Shown here in pieces: positions 44,360 through 56,331 of a DNA stretch of 64,000 nucleotides. Under the pieces are notes generated by a model that saw only the letters and a list, made by a program, of their open reading frames with translations, was not told the DNA's origin and ran no database searches. Location: NCBI GenBank assembly GCA_002964805.2, contig PUDQ02000104.1:1-64000 (forward strand), written 5' to 3'. The stretch is from Trametes villosa (taxonomy: Eukaryota; Basidiomycota; Agaricomycetes; Polyporales; Polyporaceae). Position 1 is the first letter of the stretch, and every line of letters starts with the position of its first letter. A program made the position numbers and the translations under genes.

Positions 44360-45347
44360 ATGTCCGCAACTCGCTCTACCACCTGGCTCGTCACCGGGTA
44401 AGTTCCCCATCTCCCACTACCAACTCGCGGTAACGTTCTCCTCCCACAGCGCCAACCGCGGCATCGGCCTTGAAATAGTAACACAACTCCTGTCGTCCTC
44501 GAAGAACCTGGTCGTTGCAGCGTGTCGTACCCCAGAGAAGGCGACCGCGCTCGACGCCCTCAAGCTCTCAGCGAAGGGGTCTTTACACATCATCAAGCTC
44601 GACGTGAGCGACTTCGACAGCGTTCGCGCATCCGCAACTGCCCTTCAAGAGGTCCTCGGCGAGACTGGCCTCGACTACCTCATCAACAACGCCGGCATTG
44701 TACGTACTTGCATTCCCCTTCCCACAACTGCGATGCTCATGAACTTCCCGCTATCTGCGCCATGTAGACCGTCCCCGACACCGCGTTCACTCTCCAGCCG
44801 GAGGCGCTCCTCGACCTCTTCAGAACGAACACCGTCGGCCCCGCGCTGCTCTCCCAGGTCGCGCTGCCGTTCCTGCAGAAGGGCGAGGCAAAGAAGATCC
44901 TGCACATCTCGAGCATCGCCGGCAGCATTGGAAGCCAGGAGCACACCGGCTGGGGCGCGTCGGTCGCGTCATACGGAATGACCAAGGCTGCGCTGAACAT
45001 GCTGGTGAGTACCTGCCCGTACTCATGCTCAGCCGACGTATGTTGATTTTCGACTGCTCATACCTTCGCGCGGTTTCTAGGCGTACAAGCAGAAACTGGA
45101 ATACCCTGAGTTGACCGTCATCACTCTCTGCCCCGGGTGGGTCAAGACCGGTACGTACCACGCATTCCTTCACGCCTACACACCGCAGTTCATATACTGA
45201 CTCGAATCTCGTGCAGACATGGGCACTTCCGCCGCGTACCTCGAGCCGCGCGACAGCGTCGCCGGGATCCTTAACGTGATCACTTCCGCGACAACCGCCG
45301 ACAGCGGCAAGTACCTGCGCTATAACGGCGAGGCGCTCCCATGGTAG
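44360..45347 (+). CDS. Short-chain dehydrogenase/reductase
   Basis: 241 aa from exons 44360-44397, 44450-44699, 44768-45004, 45081-45150 and 45217-45347. Motifs: WLVTGANRGIGLEIV (Asn instead of Ser in the cofactor loop), KLDVSD, NNAGI, RTNTVGPALLSQ, HISSIAGSIGS, YGMTKAALNML (active-site Tyr/Lys kept), LCPGWVKT, EALPW. All introns are GT-AG. First of three co-directional SDRs (44.4-48.6 kb), with spacers of about 560-660 bp, so each has its own promoter. Confidence 0.93.
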
Positions 45348-45910
45348 GTTCGTACCTTGAGTGGCGCAGAGTAGACGCGCACTACCTGTGTACGGCCGCA
45401 GCGATAATGCGATGCATTCTGATTCGACGTCATGCTATGGGTCAGCAGGAGTCGAGCGATCCTCAGGCGTGGCCGCGCGCGCTCCTGTAACCTGCGAATG
45501 TCTTTGCGCCTGTTCTATGTGGTTGTATCCCGGTCGCTCGGCCTCTGCAGGCGCTGAAGAGCGTCCTGTGTGGTTAGAGTAACGTCAAACTGAACATTCG
45601 AGGTACGTGAAGCACGCTCCGCTTCGCGCCAGATGCCCTGCTGACCCACAAACAGGAACACCGTGAACGCTACAGAACCGTGGCTGACAAACTCGTAAGC
45701 GGCTCGCCATGTGTCAGGGCATGCACACTGCTGGCAGCATGGCCTGGCGCCGTATGCGGTAGCATGTTCGCCCTCCGTCCTAGCCGGTAGTCAGCAGAAA
45801 CATTCTAGTCTCTCGGCTTTGCGGCACTGATTGGCGATGAGAAGCACGTACGTTGTGCATATAATGCAGGCTCCAAAGGCACACTGGGATCATCCAGCAC
45901 ACGAAACACG
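45348..45910. other. Intergenic between SDRs
   Basis: TATAAT-like box at 45860-45865, 51 bp before the next start; otherwise nothing recognised. Confidence 0.4.
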
Positions 45911-46930
45911 ATGTTAACCTCTACTCCCCTCACCAGTTGGCTGATCACCGGGTTAGTACGCTTGCGTCGCCCCTTCTGCGCTTACGACTGGCCATTTTCC
46001 CTAACACCTTCATAGTGCTAACCGCGGCGTCGGCCTCGGACTCGTAAAGAAGCTGCTCGAATCTCCCGACAACCTGGTCATCGCGACATGCCGCAACCCG
46101 GACAAGGCGACGGCTCTGAAGGAGCTCAAGGAGAACGTAGGGGATCGACTGCGCATCGTCCAGCTCGACGTCACCGACTTCGACAACGTCCGCGCCCTCC
46201 CGAAGCAGCTCGAGACGTTAGTCGGGGACAACGGCCTCGACTACCTCGTCAACAACGCCGCCATAGTACGTACCTCATGCACTTCTTCCCCCCGTAAAGC
46301 ATGTACTCACCAGCCGATCTTCATCGCCGTGCGCCGTAGGTCGTCTGGGACTCCGTCTTCACCATGGACCCCGACGCACTCGTCGAAGTCTTGCGCACAA
46401 ACACCGTCGGCCCCGCGCTCGTCTCCCAAGTCTGCCTGCCCCTCCTCGAGAAAGGTCGCGCGAAGAAGATCCTGCACATCTCCAGCACGGGCGGGAGCAT
46501 TGGCAGCTTCGAGGGCCTCACGGAGCCCGCGCACAAGCGGCTCGGGGCGTACGCGCTCGCCAAGGCCGCGCTCAACATGCTGGTGCGTCCTCTCCGTCCC
46601 CATCGATTCTCGGTCCTCGCTTGTCTGTGTGTATTCTGATGGCGACTTACGCGCGTGTGTAGGCGTACAAGCAGAAGGTCGAGCGGCCCGACCTCGTTGT
46701 GATCACGCTCTGCCCGGGGTGGGTCAAGACAGGCAAGTGTCCTCCGTATGTTTCCCGGATGATCTCTCGCTTCACGGCGTCGCTTCTTTACTCCCACAGA
46801 CATGGGCAGCGACAAGGGCGTGCTTACGCCGGAGGAAAGTGCGACCGGGATCATCAAAGTTATCACCTCCGCGACCTCCGCCGACAGCGGGAAATACCTG
46901 CGGTACAACGGCGAGACGATCCCATGGTAG
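45911..46930 (+). CDS. Short-chain dehydrogenase/reductase
   Basis: 244 aa from exons 45911-45951, 46016-46265, 46340-46582, 46663-46732 and 46800-46930. Motifs: WLITGANRGVGLGLVKKL, LDVTD, NNAAI, RTNTVGPALVSQVCLPLLEKG, HISSTGGSIGS, YALAKAALNML (Tyr and Lys kept), LCPGWVKT, ETIPW. Intron 4 has a GC donor (ACAG|GCAAGT at 46733), a good match to the GC-AG consensus. The region before the Tyr (FEGLTEPAHKRLGA) is longer than in the group at 31-40 kb. Confidence 0.92.
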
Positions 46931-47587
46931 ACGGTGGGCTCGGCGTGTACCCTACGACAAGAAGAATGCAAAAATATGGCTGTTGTAAAGATGCGTTGAT
47001 CTACGCTCCAAAGCTTCTATCGCGGATCACTTGTGTTGTATGATAATTGACGCTGCCGGGATTTGGTCTTGCATAGCCGGCACTCCCTCCGAAGACTCAT
47101 GGCAGATATGGACGGCTTCTCGTAACGTCTCGCAACATCTGAGACTCGGATCGATGTCAAACAACGCCTCGTGCAGGTAAGTATCGTCACCTGACTTAAT
47201 ACCGCTTACCGCGCCTCGTACTAGATCCACCTCGCCATCTTGAGCGATGTGCTTACTCCTCCGACTGCTTGGAAGGGGGAGGCATAGCAGCGTTAAGACT
47301 GAAACAGCTGCACTCTCAGACAGTGTTAGAGCTCGCCGCGCCCTTCGGTCTCCGAACCTGTTGCGCCATAGTGCGTCCATGCTGACCGAATCACTTACCG
47401 CATTCCGTCCACCCGCGGCACAGGTCGTGGCGCGGCCCCTCATAGAAGTCGGCAGAACAGATGCTATTCACTCGGCGAGCGGCGAGGCGGATCGGCATGC
47501 ATATCACACATGAGATATAAGTGCAGCGGTCGGTGTACGTCTCGCGCCCCAGACTGCACCCTCAACGTTCTTGCACAACATACCAAA
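46931..47587. other. Intergenic between SDRs
   Basis: A TATAAG box at 47516-47521 lies 72 bp before the next ATG. No gene is recognised. Confidence 0.4.
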
Positions 47588-48589
47588 ATGCCAACTACTC
47601 GCCCGACCACCTGGCTCGTTACGGGGTCAGTTTCAAACACCCCCTCACATGAGCCTTCGCAGGACTGACCTCGTCTTCCAGTGCCAACCGCGGAATCGGT
47701 TATGAGATCGTCCGGCAGCTCCTCGAATCCCCAACCAACCTCGTCGTCGGAGCGTGTCGAAGCCCTGAGAAGGCGACTGCACTGAGTGACCTTAAGAAGA
47801 GCGCGAAGGGCGCCCTGCACGTCATCCAGCTCGACATCACCGACTTCGCGAACGTCCGGGAGTCCGCGATAGAGCTCGAGAAGATTCTCGGAGAGATAGG
47901 CCTAGACTACCTTATCAACAACGCTGCCATAGTACGTCTTGATTTCTCATCGCGCTTCCTATGCAGTGTGACTCGGGAGCTCACCGAGCCTTCCTGCGAT
48001 GCAGTTCGCGTGGGACACCGCATTCACGAGCAACCCTGAGACGCTACTCGACCTGCTGCGCACAAACGTCGCCGGCCCCGCGCTCGTGTCGCAAGTCTGC
48101 CTCCCCTTCCTCGAGAAAGGCACCGCGAAGAAGATCATCAACATCACGAGCACCGCCGGGAGTATCGCGACCGTCGAGACGCTCGAGAAGCCGGAGCACC
48201 GCGTCGGCGGCGCGTCGTACTCCCAGAGCAAGACCGCACTGAACATGCTGGTATGCGCGTCTTCAGTCTTCAGGTTCGTTTCGCGTGTCGATGTGTGTCC
48301 CTGATGTCCCGCGTGTGCAGACGTATAAGCAGAAGGTAGAGCGCCCCGACTTGACTGTGATCGCGCTGTGCCCGGGATGGGTCAAGACAGGCGAGTACCC
48401 CACTTACAGACTCCATGCACGAACCTTCGTAGCGCTGACACTGCTTCGTTCGCCTCAGATATGGGTGGCGAGAACGCCGCGCTGAGGCCGGAGGAAAGCG
48501 TATGCGGTATTCTGAAGGTGGTCACCTCGGCGACCCCTGCCGATAGCGGGAAGTTCTTGAACTTCAGCGGCGCGGAGGTCCCATGGTAG
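47588..48589 (+). CDS. Short-chain dehydrogenase/reductase
   Basis: 244 aa from exons 47588-47625, 47682-47931, 48005-48250, 48321-48390 and 48459-48589. Motifs: WLVTGANRGIGYEIV, LDITD, NNAAI, RTNVAGPALVSQVCLPFLEKG, NITSTAGSIAT (Thr before the catalytic Ser), YSQSKTALNML, LCPGWVKT, EVPW. Intron 4 has a GC donor (ACAG|GCGAGT at 48391). Tail-to-tail with the next SDR, whose stop is only 155 bp away. Confidence 0.92.
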
Positions 48590-48743
48590 ACAAGCCCAAA
48601 AACCGGATGCGCATCGGCCGGTACAAGCAGTGAGTCCGCGCGAGTGAGCAGTGTGTAGGATTACATTCAAATTGTACATCGTCTTGAGTGGTGGTTACGC
48701 TTCCGTACCCTTGCGTGCTTGTCCCATGAAAGTTGTGTGTGGT

Positions 48744-49726
48744 CTAGAAGGGTATCTCCTCCCCGTTGTGCCGCAGGTACTTGCCGCTGTCCGCCTTCGT
48801 CGCAGAGGTGATCACCTTCAGGATGCCGGCAATGCTCTCCGCGGGCTCGAGCTTGGCACTTTCGCCACCCATATCTAACAACAGGTCGTTGATGCGTTAG
48901 CATACGGCGCTGTGCAGCATCGCACACTCGGAAAGAAGCACGCACCTGTCTTGACCCAGCCGGGGCACAGGGTGATCACGATAATGTCGGGCTTGTTCAG
49001 CTTCTGCTTCTGGGTCTACGTACGCGGGTCGCCAACCATAGTCAGATCCCTCGTTTGTCTCTCGCAGTAGCAGTAAGACGCCTTACGAGCATGTTCAGCG
49101 CGGCCTTGCTCATCGCGTACGCCGTGTACTTCCCAGTGAACAGGGTGTCGTTGGCCGCAGTCGCAAGGCTTCCCGCCGTGCTCGAAATATGCAGGATCTT
49201 CTTCGTCTTGCCCTTCTCGAGCAGCGGCACGAGCACCTGCGAGATGAGCGCGGGTCCAACGGCGTTCGTGCGGTAGATCTCGAGCAGCTTCTCGGGGTCG
49301 ATCTCGTACGCGCTGTCAAACGCGGCCTGCGTCCCGGATGGTGCGAGTAAGCGAGTCTGCTATCTCCGCCAGAAATGGGAGGGACTTACGATCCCTGCGT
49401 TGTTGATGAGGTAGTCGAGCCCGGTGTCCCCCAGGATCGGCTCCAGGCGCGCCGGGAGCGAGCGGATATCGTCGAAGTCGCTGGTGTCAAGCTTGATGAC
49501 GTGCAGCGTCCCCTTCGCTTCATTCTTCAGGCCATTGAGCTCCGTCGCCTTCTCGGGCGTGCGCGCAGTCGCAACGACGAGGTTGGTCGGGGTCTGGAGG
49601 AGCTGCCGGACGAGCTCGAGACCGATGCCGCGGCTGGCCCTGGAGGTGGGGATAAGCCATGTACGATTGACCGTGTGACCCACGCGGCACTCACCCAGTG
49701 ACGAGCCAAGTTGTGTTGGAAGACAT
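48744..49726 (-). CDS. Short-chain dehydrogenase/reductase
   Basis: 240 aa from exons 49695-49726, 49390-49639, 49087-49326, 48946-49015 and 48744-48874. Motifs: TWLVTGASRGIG, NNAGI, RTNAVGPALISQVLVPLLEKG, HISSTAGSLAT, YAMSKAALNML, LCPGWVKT. Exon 4 begins TQKQKLNKPD instead of T/AYKQK(L/V)ERPD, and the protein ends GEEIPF; every other member ends in Trp. Intron 4 is GT-AG (ACAG|GTGCGT). The reverse TATAAA is at 49790-49795. Confidence 0.92.
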
Positions 49727-49789
49727 GATTATGACTGATGTTGTTGGGGGGAGTGTGTAGTGCACGCCCAAGTCGTTTGTCGCGAGAGC

Positions 49790-49795
49790 TTTATA
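49790..49795 (-). promoter_or_regulatory. TATA box of SDR gene
   Basis: TATAAA on the gene strand, 64 bp before the start at 49726. Confidence 0.6.
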
Positions 49796-51441
49796 GTGCC
49801 GCGATCTGCGCGCTTCGATCGGCCGAGGCGTCGCGATATCCACTCCTCTGGGAACCCTGCCATACCCCGGATGCACTCATGGGTCGATCCGCGGTTGTTG
49901 TCTTCCGTGTATGCGCAGGGGGCGTGGGAGCTCCGACTCGGAGTAGCGATGTGGATTGCGTGATGACATTCGAAATAAGCTGCTTCCGCATGACGTACCG
50001 CGCGTGCAATAGTCCTGCCAGCGACCTTGCTGAGAGCTGTTGAGCAGGACACTCATCCAGTATGCGCGGTCACGACACGCTTCAAATAGCGAAACCACCG
50101 CTGAAGATGAAGGGCGTCGCCGTCGGCTGTTTGTGCAGATACGCTGAGCTTCATGACGGTCATAGCAGATAAACATTGACGTACAACAGAGACATATCGG
50201 GTTCGCATGCGCATGTGCGCGCGCATGAAGGTCGTAGACGTGTACGACCTTGTGACTTCTGCAGCGTCTGGTCGGCCGTCCGCAGAACAGGCCGCGTAAG
50301 TCTCCGGTTAGGCATCCGGTTGTGTCTGGTACAATGGGGTTCCCACCCGAACTATTACTGAAATCATCGTATCAGAGCGTGGTGGTGTAAGAGAAGGAGC
50401 TTCGAGGCGCGCCGAAGCGCTGCCACCGCACGGGCGCTTACACTCCCTCACAGCTCTCTCCCAACCACATCATCGCGTACACGTCGACGACGCCGTCGTC
50501 CTATCCGTCCCTCCCTTCAACCTCCCTCTCGTCGCTTAACGGGAGGGAAAAACGCGCACAGCAGCATGTAGTGAGTACCAGAAATCCGACCGCGATATGA
50601 GCCACCTGACCAATCCCCGGGATATCGGTAGAGATGGGCGATTGCGACTGCCGGCGATCCTGACCACATCGACGAGCAGTCAGTGCTCTATCGATGCCCC
50701 TGCGCCGTCTCGTAGGTCTTATGAATATACCGGACTGCCTCCATATGCGAACAGCGTACCCGAGGCGCGTGACTGCACCCTCTCAACCGAGGTGGGAGGG
50801 TATCGTGCAGGGATGCACAAATGGCAGCAACTCGGCACCGCAGCGCCAATGCTATCTGGCACGTCGGAATGCTGGAGTTCCGCGCAATATCTACCGATGA
50901 CGTCTGCTATGCACCCTTAGCGACTTGTAGAAACGTCTCTCGGGGCCAGACTGCTTGATGCTGACTCACTACAGGGGCGACGGTGCATCGCGGCTGTCTA
51001 GACAGGTTCTACAGCATCCACATGAATCAGGGTCCGAGCTGCAGCTGCGTTTGCCGACTCCGACTTGTGTACTCCGGGATGCTCGTCATCTGAACACTGG
51101 TCTCCCAGATCTCCACGAACTCTCTGTGTATCGAGCCGTCGCCTCTACTGCTGGCTTCTGCGCTGCTGCCGGATTCAAACAGGGCTTTACGCTGGTCACC
51201 ACCCTGAAAATGTCTCTCTCGAGCTCACACACCCCTGGCGACGTCCCTCACCGACGCGCGCCTCGTGGCGCACCCGCCCCATACATCGTCCGCGCCGCTC
51301 CCACACTCATATCCCATATGACGACGCGCGCGCGATGCAATATCTCCGGCCCGCCCGCGTTCTGCGGCCTGATTAGCAATAGGCCTCTGTGCCTCGTCGC
51401 ATCCTGTCCCCCTCGCGGGCGAAGGGCTCCCACCGGCCGGG

Positions 51442-51447
51442 TATAAA
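51442..51447 (+). promoter_or_regulatory. TATA box of SDR gene
   Basis: GGGTATAAAGCGCGCCC, 119 bp before the ATG at 51561. Confidence 0.5.
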
Positions 51448-51560
51448 GCGCGCCCGAGAAGGTCGGTCGCGCATCCGGTTCTCTTCGTGAATCCTCTCGT
51501 TATCGTTGCCACCGTCTCGCTACCGCAGTTACAGCTTCTCAAACTCTAGCACATCTCGGC

Positions 51561-52597
51561 ATGTCATCTTCAGCTCGCCCAACTACCTGGCTCGTGACCG
51601 GGTACGTACCACTATACCCTTCCACCGTCCCGCTTCCTTCCGAAAGTATATCTTCCCCTACACGAGCTAACCCACGGCCCCTTCCTTCAGCGCGAACCGC
51701 GGCATCGGACTCGAGCTCGTCCGTCAGCTCCTCACCTCCCCAACCCACATCGTCGTCGCGACCGCACGCGCGCCCGAGAAAGCCACAGAACTCAACGGCC
51801 TGAAGAGCAACGCTAAGGGCACGCTGCACGTGGTACAGCTCGATGTTAGCGACGTCACGAGCGTGCGCGCCCTCCCTGAGAAGCTGCAGCCGATCCTGGG
51901 CGAGGTCGGGCTCGACTACCTCGTCAACAACGCTGCTATCGTGCGTCCACCTCCTTTTCGCGCGCTGTCCGAGCCTATCTGACCGGCCGACCTGACTCCA
52001 CGCTGGGTTATTCTGGGGAGCAGGCGATACTGGACACCGCGTTCACGCTCGACGCGGAGTCGCTCCTCACCACGCTGCGCACGAACACGGTCGGGCCCGC
52101 GCTCGTCTCGCAGGCCGTGCTCCCGCTCCTCGAGAAGGGGCAGGCGAAGAAGATCCTGCACATCTCGAGCACGGCGGGCAGTATTGGGAGCACCGCGGGT
52201 ATGACGAACCGCGGGCACCAGCTTGTGGGGTCGTATGCGCTGAGCAAAGCCGCGCTGAACATGCTGGTACGTCCATAACGTGTCGGGCGAGTGCTGGTGC
52301 ATAGAGTGCGTGCTGACGGAGTGGAGGATAGGCGTACAAGCAGAAGGTCGAGCGCCCAGACTTGACGATCATCACGCTATGCCCCGGATGGGTCCAGACA
52401 GGCATGTCTTCCACACATCTACCACACCTCGTTCCGCTTCTGACACCATTCTTTCGGAAATCGCAGACATGGGCGGGAAGGACGCGGTGCTGACGCCCGA
52501 GGAGAGCATCCGCGGGATCCTCAACGTCATCACCTCCGCGACCCCGGCCGACAGCGGGAAGTACCTGCGGTACAACGGGGAGGAGATCCCGTGGTAG
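51561..52597 (+). CDS. Short-chain dehydrogenase/reductase
   Basis: 244 aa from exons 51561-51601, 51691-51940, 52024-52266, 52332-52401 and 52467-52597. Motifs: WLVTGANRGIGLELV, LDVSDVTSVRALP, NNAAI, RTNTVGPALVSQAVLPLLEKG, HISSTAGSIGSTAG, YALSKAALNML, LCPGWVQT (Gln replaces the usual Lys), EEIPW. Intron 4 needs a GC donor (ACAG|GCATGT at 52402): the first downstream GT would break the frame into exon 5. Confidence 0.91.
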
Positions 52598-53466
52598 CGG
52601 TAATGCCACGGCTCCGGCGCGGACGAGGAAGGGTAGGGTTGTGTGTGCTAATGGCCATTTGTATCGCTATACCAGCTACCAGTGATTATAGGACGCGGTT
52701 TACCGACTCGTCGGCATCAGGACGGCTCGTGGGGCCTGAGCGCGATCTGCGTAGGAAGGGATTCGCCTTCGAAGCATCGTGCATTGCGGGTTCTGGTAGC
52801 GAGGCTAGTCCGAAGGCAACAGAGATGGGTCCAGCCATGCCCCTCCGCTCCTCGCACTGCGGCAAGCTTTCAAGTTGCCGTCCCCGCTGGAAGAGCCAAT
52901 CTCGCGACGGCGTCCCGACTTCCATATGACCACTCAGACGGAATCTGCGCGCGATCGGAGTTATCGCGCTGGCCTGAACGATCGACGTGACAGTCCAGCT
53001 TGTAATCGTACTGTAAGTGATGCACGTCAGCACCATTGCCCGGACCGACGCGATATTGTCTGCCCAAGGCTACGCACGTGTGCGCGCGACTCCGACCGGG
53101 GTCAGTGAAGACGCTTGAAGACGGTGCATACGCCGGTCGGGTGGAACCCTCTCGCCGCCCTCGATCACTTCCCCAACATGAACGTTACTTTGGCACAAGC
53201 AGCTTACGCATGCGCATACACCGCGGCACAGGTGGCGGGCAGACGACGCGTCCTCCAGGCAAGCCGCCGGGCTATCCAAGGTTCAAGATCGGATTTACGC
53301 CCCATACGCTGCTATCAGCGCCCCGCCGCACTCCCTCACTCGCCTTCTTGACTAGTGGCCGGGCCCGCACGAGCCACGATCCTCTCCCTGGGCGTGTATA
53401 AAGCCCGAGTGACTGCGCACTGGTACCAGCCATCACACTTTCCCTCAGCAGATACACGATACGCTC
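52598..53466. other. Intergenic between SDRs
   Basis: TATAAAG at 53397; no gene recognised. Confidence 0.4.
53397..53402 (+). promoter_or_regulatory. TATA box of SDR gene
   Basis: TATAAAGCCCGAG, 70 bp before the ATG at 53467. Confidence 0.6.
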
Positions 53467-54437
53467 ATGTCTTCCACCACCCGTCAGACTTCCTGGCTCG
53501 TCACCGGGTGCGCCTCCCTCACCCGTTCATTGTGCTTGTCCCTGCTCACATACCTTCTCGACGCAGAGCCTCGCGCGGCATCGGCCTCGAACTCGTCCGC
53601 CAGCTTCTCCAGTCCCCCTCCAACCTCGTCGTCGCAGCGTGCCGCACCCCCGACAAGGCGACCGGCCTGCACGAGCTGCAGAAGAGCGCGAAGGGCACGC
53701 TGCACGTCGTCCAGCTCGACACGAGCGACTTCGCCAGTGTCCGCGCGCTGCCGACGCAGCTCGGGCCAATTCTGGGCGATAGCGGGCTCGACGTCCTCAT
53801 CAACAACGCCGGCATCGTGCGTCTCGTGCCTCTCGCCACCGTGACCGCCCACTAACACGTCGGACACACAACAGAGCGTGATGGACACGGCGTTCACGCT
53901 CGACCCGGACGCGTTCCTCGGCGTGCTGCGCACGAACACCGTCGGGCCCGCGCTCGTCGCCCAGGTCGCGCTGCCCTTCCTCGAGAAGGGGCAGGCGAAG
54001 AAGATCGTGAACGTCTCGAGCACGGTCGGCAGCGTCGCGAGCGCGGACCAGTTCGGCGTGCTCGTCGCGTCGTACGCGGCCAGCAAGGCCGCGCTGAACA
54101 TGCTCGTGCGTCCCGCTGCTTTCTTCCGCGTGCTAGGCTCTGGTTGGGCTGACGCGCGGGTGCACTGTTAGACGTACAAGCAGAAGCTCGAGCGGCCGGA
54201 CCTCGTCGTGCTCTCGCTCTGCCCCGGGTGGGTCAAGACCGGTACGTCCCCTCCCCTCCTTCCGACTCGCTGTGTGCGCCTTGAGTCGCACTCACACTTG
54301 GGGAAGACATGGGCACGCAGGACGCGGCGCTCGAGCCCGCGGAGAGCATCGCGGGCATCCTCAAGGTCGTCACCTCCGCGACCGCGGCGGACAGCGGCAA
54401 GTATGTCCGGTACAACGGGGAGGAGATCCCGTGGTGA
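53467..54437 (+). CDS. Short-chain dehydrogenase/reductase
   Basis: 240 aa from exons 53467-53507, 53567-53816, 53875-54105, 54172-54241 and 54307-54437. Motifs: WLVTGASRGIGLELV, DTSDFASVRALP, NNAGI, RTNTVGPALVAQVALPFLEKG, NVSSTVGSVASADQFG, YAASKAALNML, LCPGWVKT, EEIPW. The last intron ends GGGGAAG, a weak AAG acceptor, but splicing there is required by the invariant DMG start of exon 5. It is almost a twin of the minus-strand gene at 56332-57291 (shared RQTSWL, ATGLHELQKSAKGTL and SADQFG). Confidence 0.92.
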
Positions 54438-55182
54438 AGCGAAGCTTACAACGCGGAGAGCGCATACAGCGCTGTACGTGCTGACCGTTGTTTGTATCGC
54501 TGTATGATCGGTCCTAGGGTGCAATTGCACGACTTGGCGGGAGCAGAGCGGCGCGAAGAGTGTACATGCGGTGTGTACGTATTCAAGGGGCGCCTAAGAA
54601 GTGTTGGCTTCGATGGCCCAACCCCGGGTTCGTTGAATCTATCAATCGGCGACCCGCGTCCATAGTGGAAGACTCTTGCTTCCCGATGGTCATTGTGCCA
54701 AGTACAGCGCTCAGTATACTCACTCTCGTCAGCCTCTCAGCCAACCAACTCAACGCCGTGGTCCCGTGCGGGAACATAGGCTTGAGGAGAATGCATAGAA
54801 TACAACACGGTACGGCATGCCTATTCTCTATCTTAAAGTGCACTCCCATGCTCACTTCCCAATCTGTCGACCAGCAGCGCCTCTACATTATCCAAAGGTC
54901 CCTTCTCTGAGGCTGCTTTGAGCAAACAAGCCTGAACTCGTGCGCGTCCCAGGCCCGCTCCGTCGCCGGCAGCCCGAGCACACGTCCTGCGAGAACTCCC
55001 AAGACACGTTGCCCCCTCCCAGCACCCAGCCCACCTCGCCGGATCGCATGCCTGCATGCGAACACTCCCACGCCCTGCGACGCTATAAGGCCCGAGCCGC
55101 CATCGCGCGCGCGACCTGCCGCTCTTCAAGCTCCAAACCTCAAGCTACGCGAGCTCTGCTTGTTTGACTGTACGACGCCGAC
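54438..55182. other. Intergenic between SDRs
   Basis: On the minus strand at about 54833-54935 a short frame reads LLKAASEKG...VEALLVDRLG, faintly ankyrin-like. A TATAAG box lies at 55084, 99 bp before the next start. No complete gene. Confidence 0.35.
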
Positions 55183-56201
55183 ATGGCAGAAACCGAAACG
55201 CGCACCTGGTTCATCACCGGGTACGCCTTCCTCCTCCTCCTCTCCTCCTCCTCCCTCCTCTCACTCTCCACTCATATGCCTACTCACCTCCCCTCCACAG
55301 CGCAAACCGCGGCATCGGGCTCGAGCTCACCACCCAGCTCCTCTCCCACCCCTCCAACGTCATCCTCGCGACCTGCCGCAGCCCCGCGCACGCCGCCGCC
55401 CTGACCGCGCTCGCGGAGTCCCCGGCCGCAAAGGGGCGCGTGCACGTCCTCGCGCTCGACGTCACGGACCGCGCGGCGGTGGAAGAGGTGGTGCAGGAGG
55501 CGGAGGCGCTCGTCGGTGCACGCGGGGTGGATTTTCTGGTGAACAACGCCGCGATCGTGCGTCGCCCCTCTTCTTCTCTCCTCTCCTTTTCCAGACCCGC
55601 CTATTCCTCGCACACGTTTGGACATGCACGGCGTACTGACGCTCACGCGCACAGAACCTCTCCGAGTGGGACACGCCCTCCACCCTCGACCCCTCCGTGA
55701 TGGAAGCCGTGTTCGCGACGAACGTCGTCGCGCCCGCGCGCCTCACGCAGGCGCTCCTCCCGCTCGTCGCGCGGAGCGCGCGCAAGACGGTCGTGAACGT
55801 CTCGAGCACGCTCGGCAGCCTCGGCGCGGACTTTGGCACGCGCTCGACGAGCTACGCGGTGTCCAAGGCTGCGCTCAACATGGTGGTGCGTCCGGGTTCC
55901 TGCGCGGGCGTGCAGGCGCAAGCACAAGGCTGACGCGGGGGTGGGGCAGACGTACAAGCAGCAGAAGGAGCGGCCCGACATCATCTTCATCTCGATGTGC
56001 CCGGGGTGGCTTCGCACAGGTGCGCGTACAGTCGTTTCCGCAGGGGGCCCGCGCTGACGCGACGCGGTAGATATGGGCGGGGCGGACGCGCCGGACGATG
56101 TGGCGACGGGCGTCGCGGGCGTGCTGAAGACGGTCGACGCGCTCACGCCCGCGGACTCCGGCAAGTTCTTCAACTTCCGGGGCGAGATCGTGCCGTGGTG
56201 A
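55183..56201 (+). CDS. Divergent short-chain dehydrogenase/reductase
   Basis: 241 aa from exons 55183-55220, 55301-55556, 55655-55885, 55950-56019 and 56071-56201. The most diverged member: TWFITGANRGIGLELTTQL, ALDVTDRAAVEEVV, NNAAI, exon 2 of 256 rather than 250 nt, FATNVVAPARLTQALLPLVARS, NVSSTLGSLGADFG, YAVSKAALNMV, MCPGWLRT and EIVPW. Cofactor and catalytic motifs are complete. Intron 4 is GT-AG (ACAG|GTGCGC). Tail-to-tail with the next SDR, 130 bp between stops. Confidence 0.9.
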
Positions 56202-56331
56202 ACCTGTCCCCGTCCGGCGGGCGCGTGTCGTTGTGTGGTGTTCACTTGTATTCTCTATTCCTCTTCCCTCTACGATCTGCGGTCTACGGTCTACGAGACT
56301 CGGTTAAGAGCACAATTACCCGTCGAGACGT

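Larger units (their letters stand above)
49727..51560. other. Divergent spacer between SDRs
   Basis: 1.8 kb with TATA boxes at both ends (49790 on the minus strand, 51442 on the plus strand). Short frames at 50.6-51.4 kb lack motifs and I do not call a gene. Confidence 0.4.

Noticed and set aside
50597..51446. Overlapping 68-163 aa open frames between two SDR genes
   Set aside because: No motif, no promoter-like spacing and strong overlap with each other; probably chance frames.
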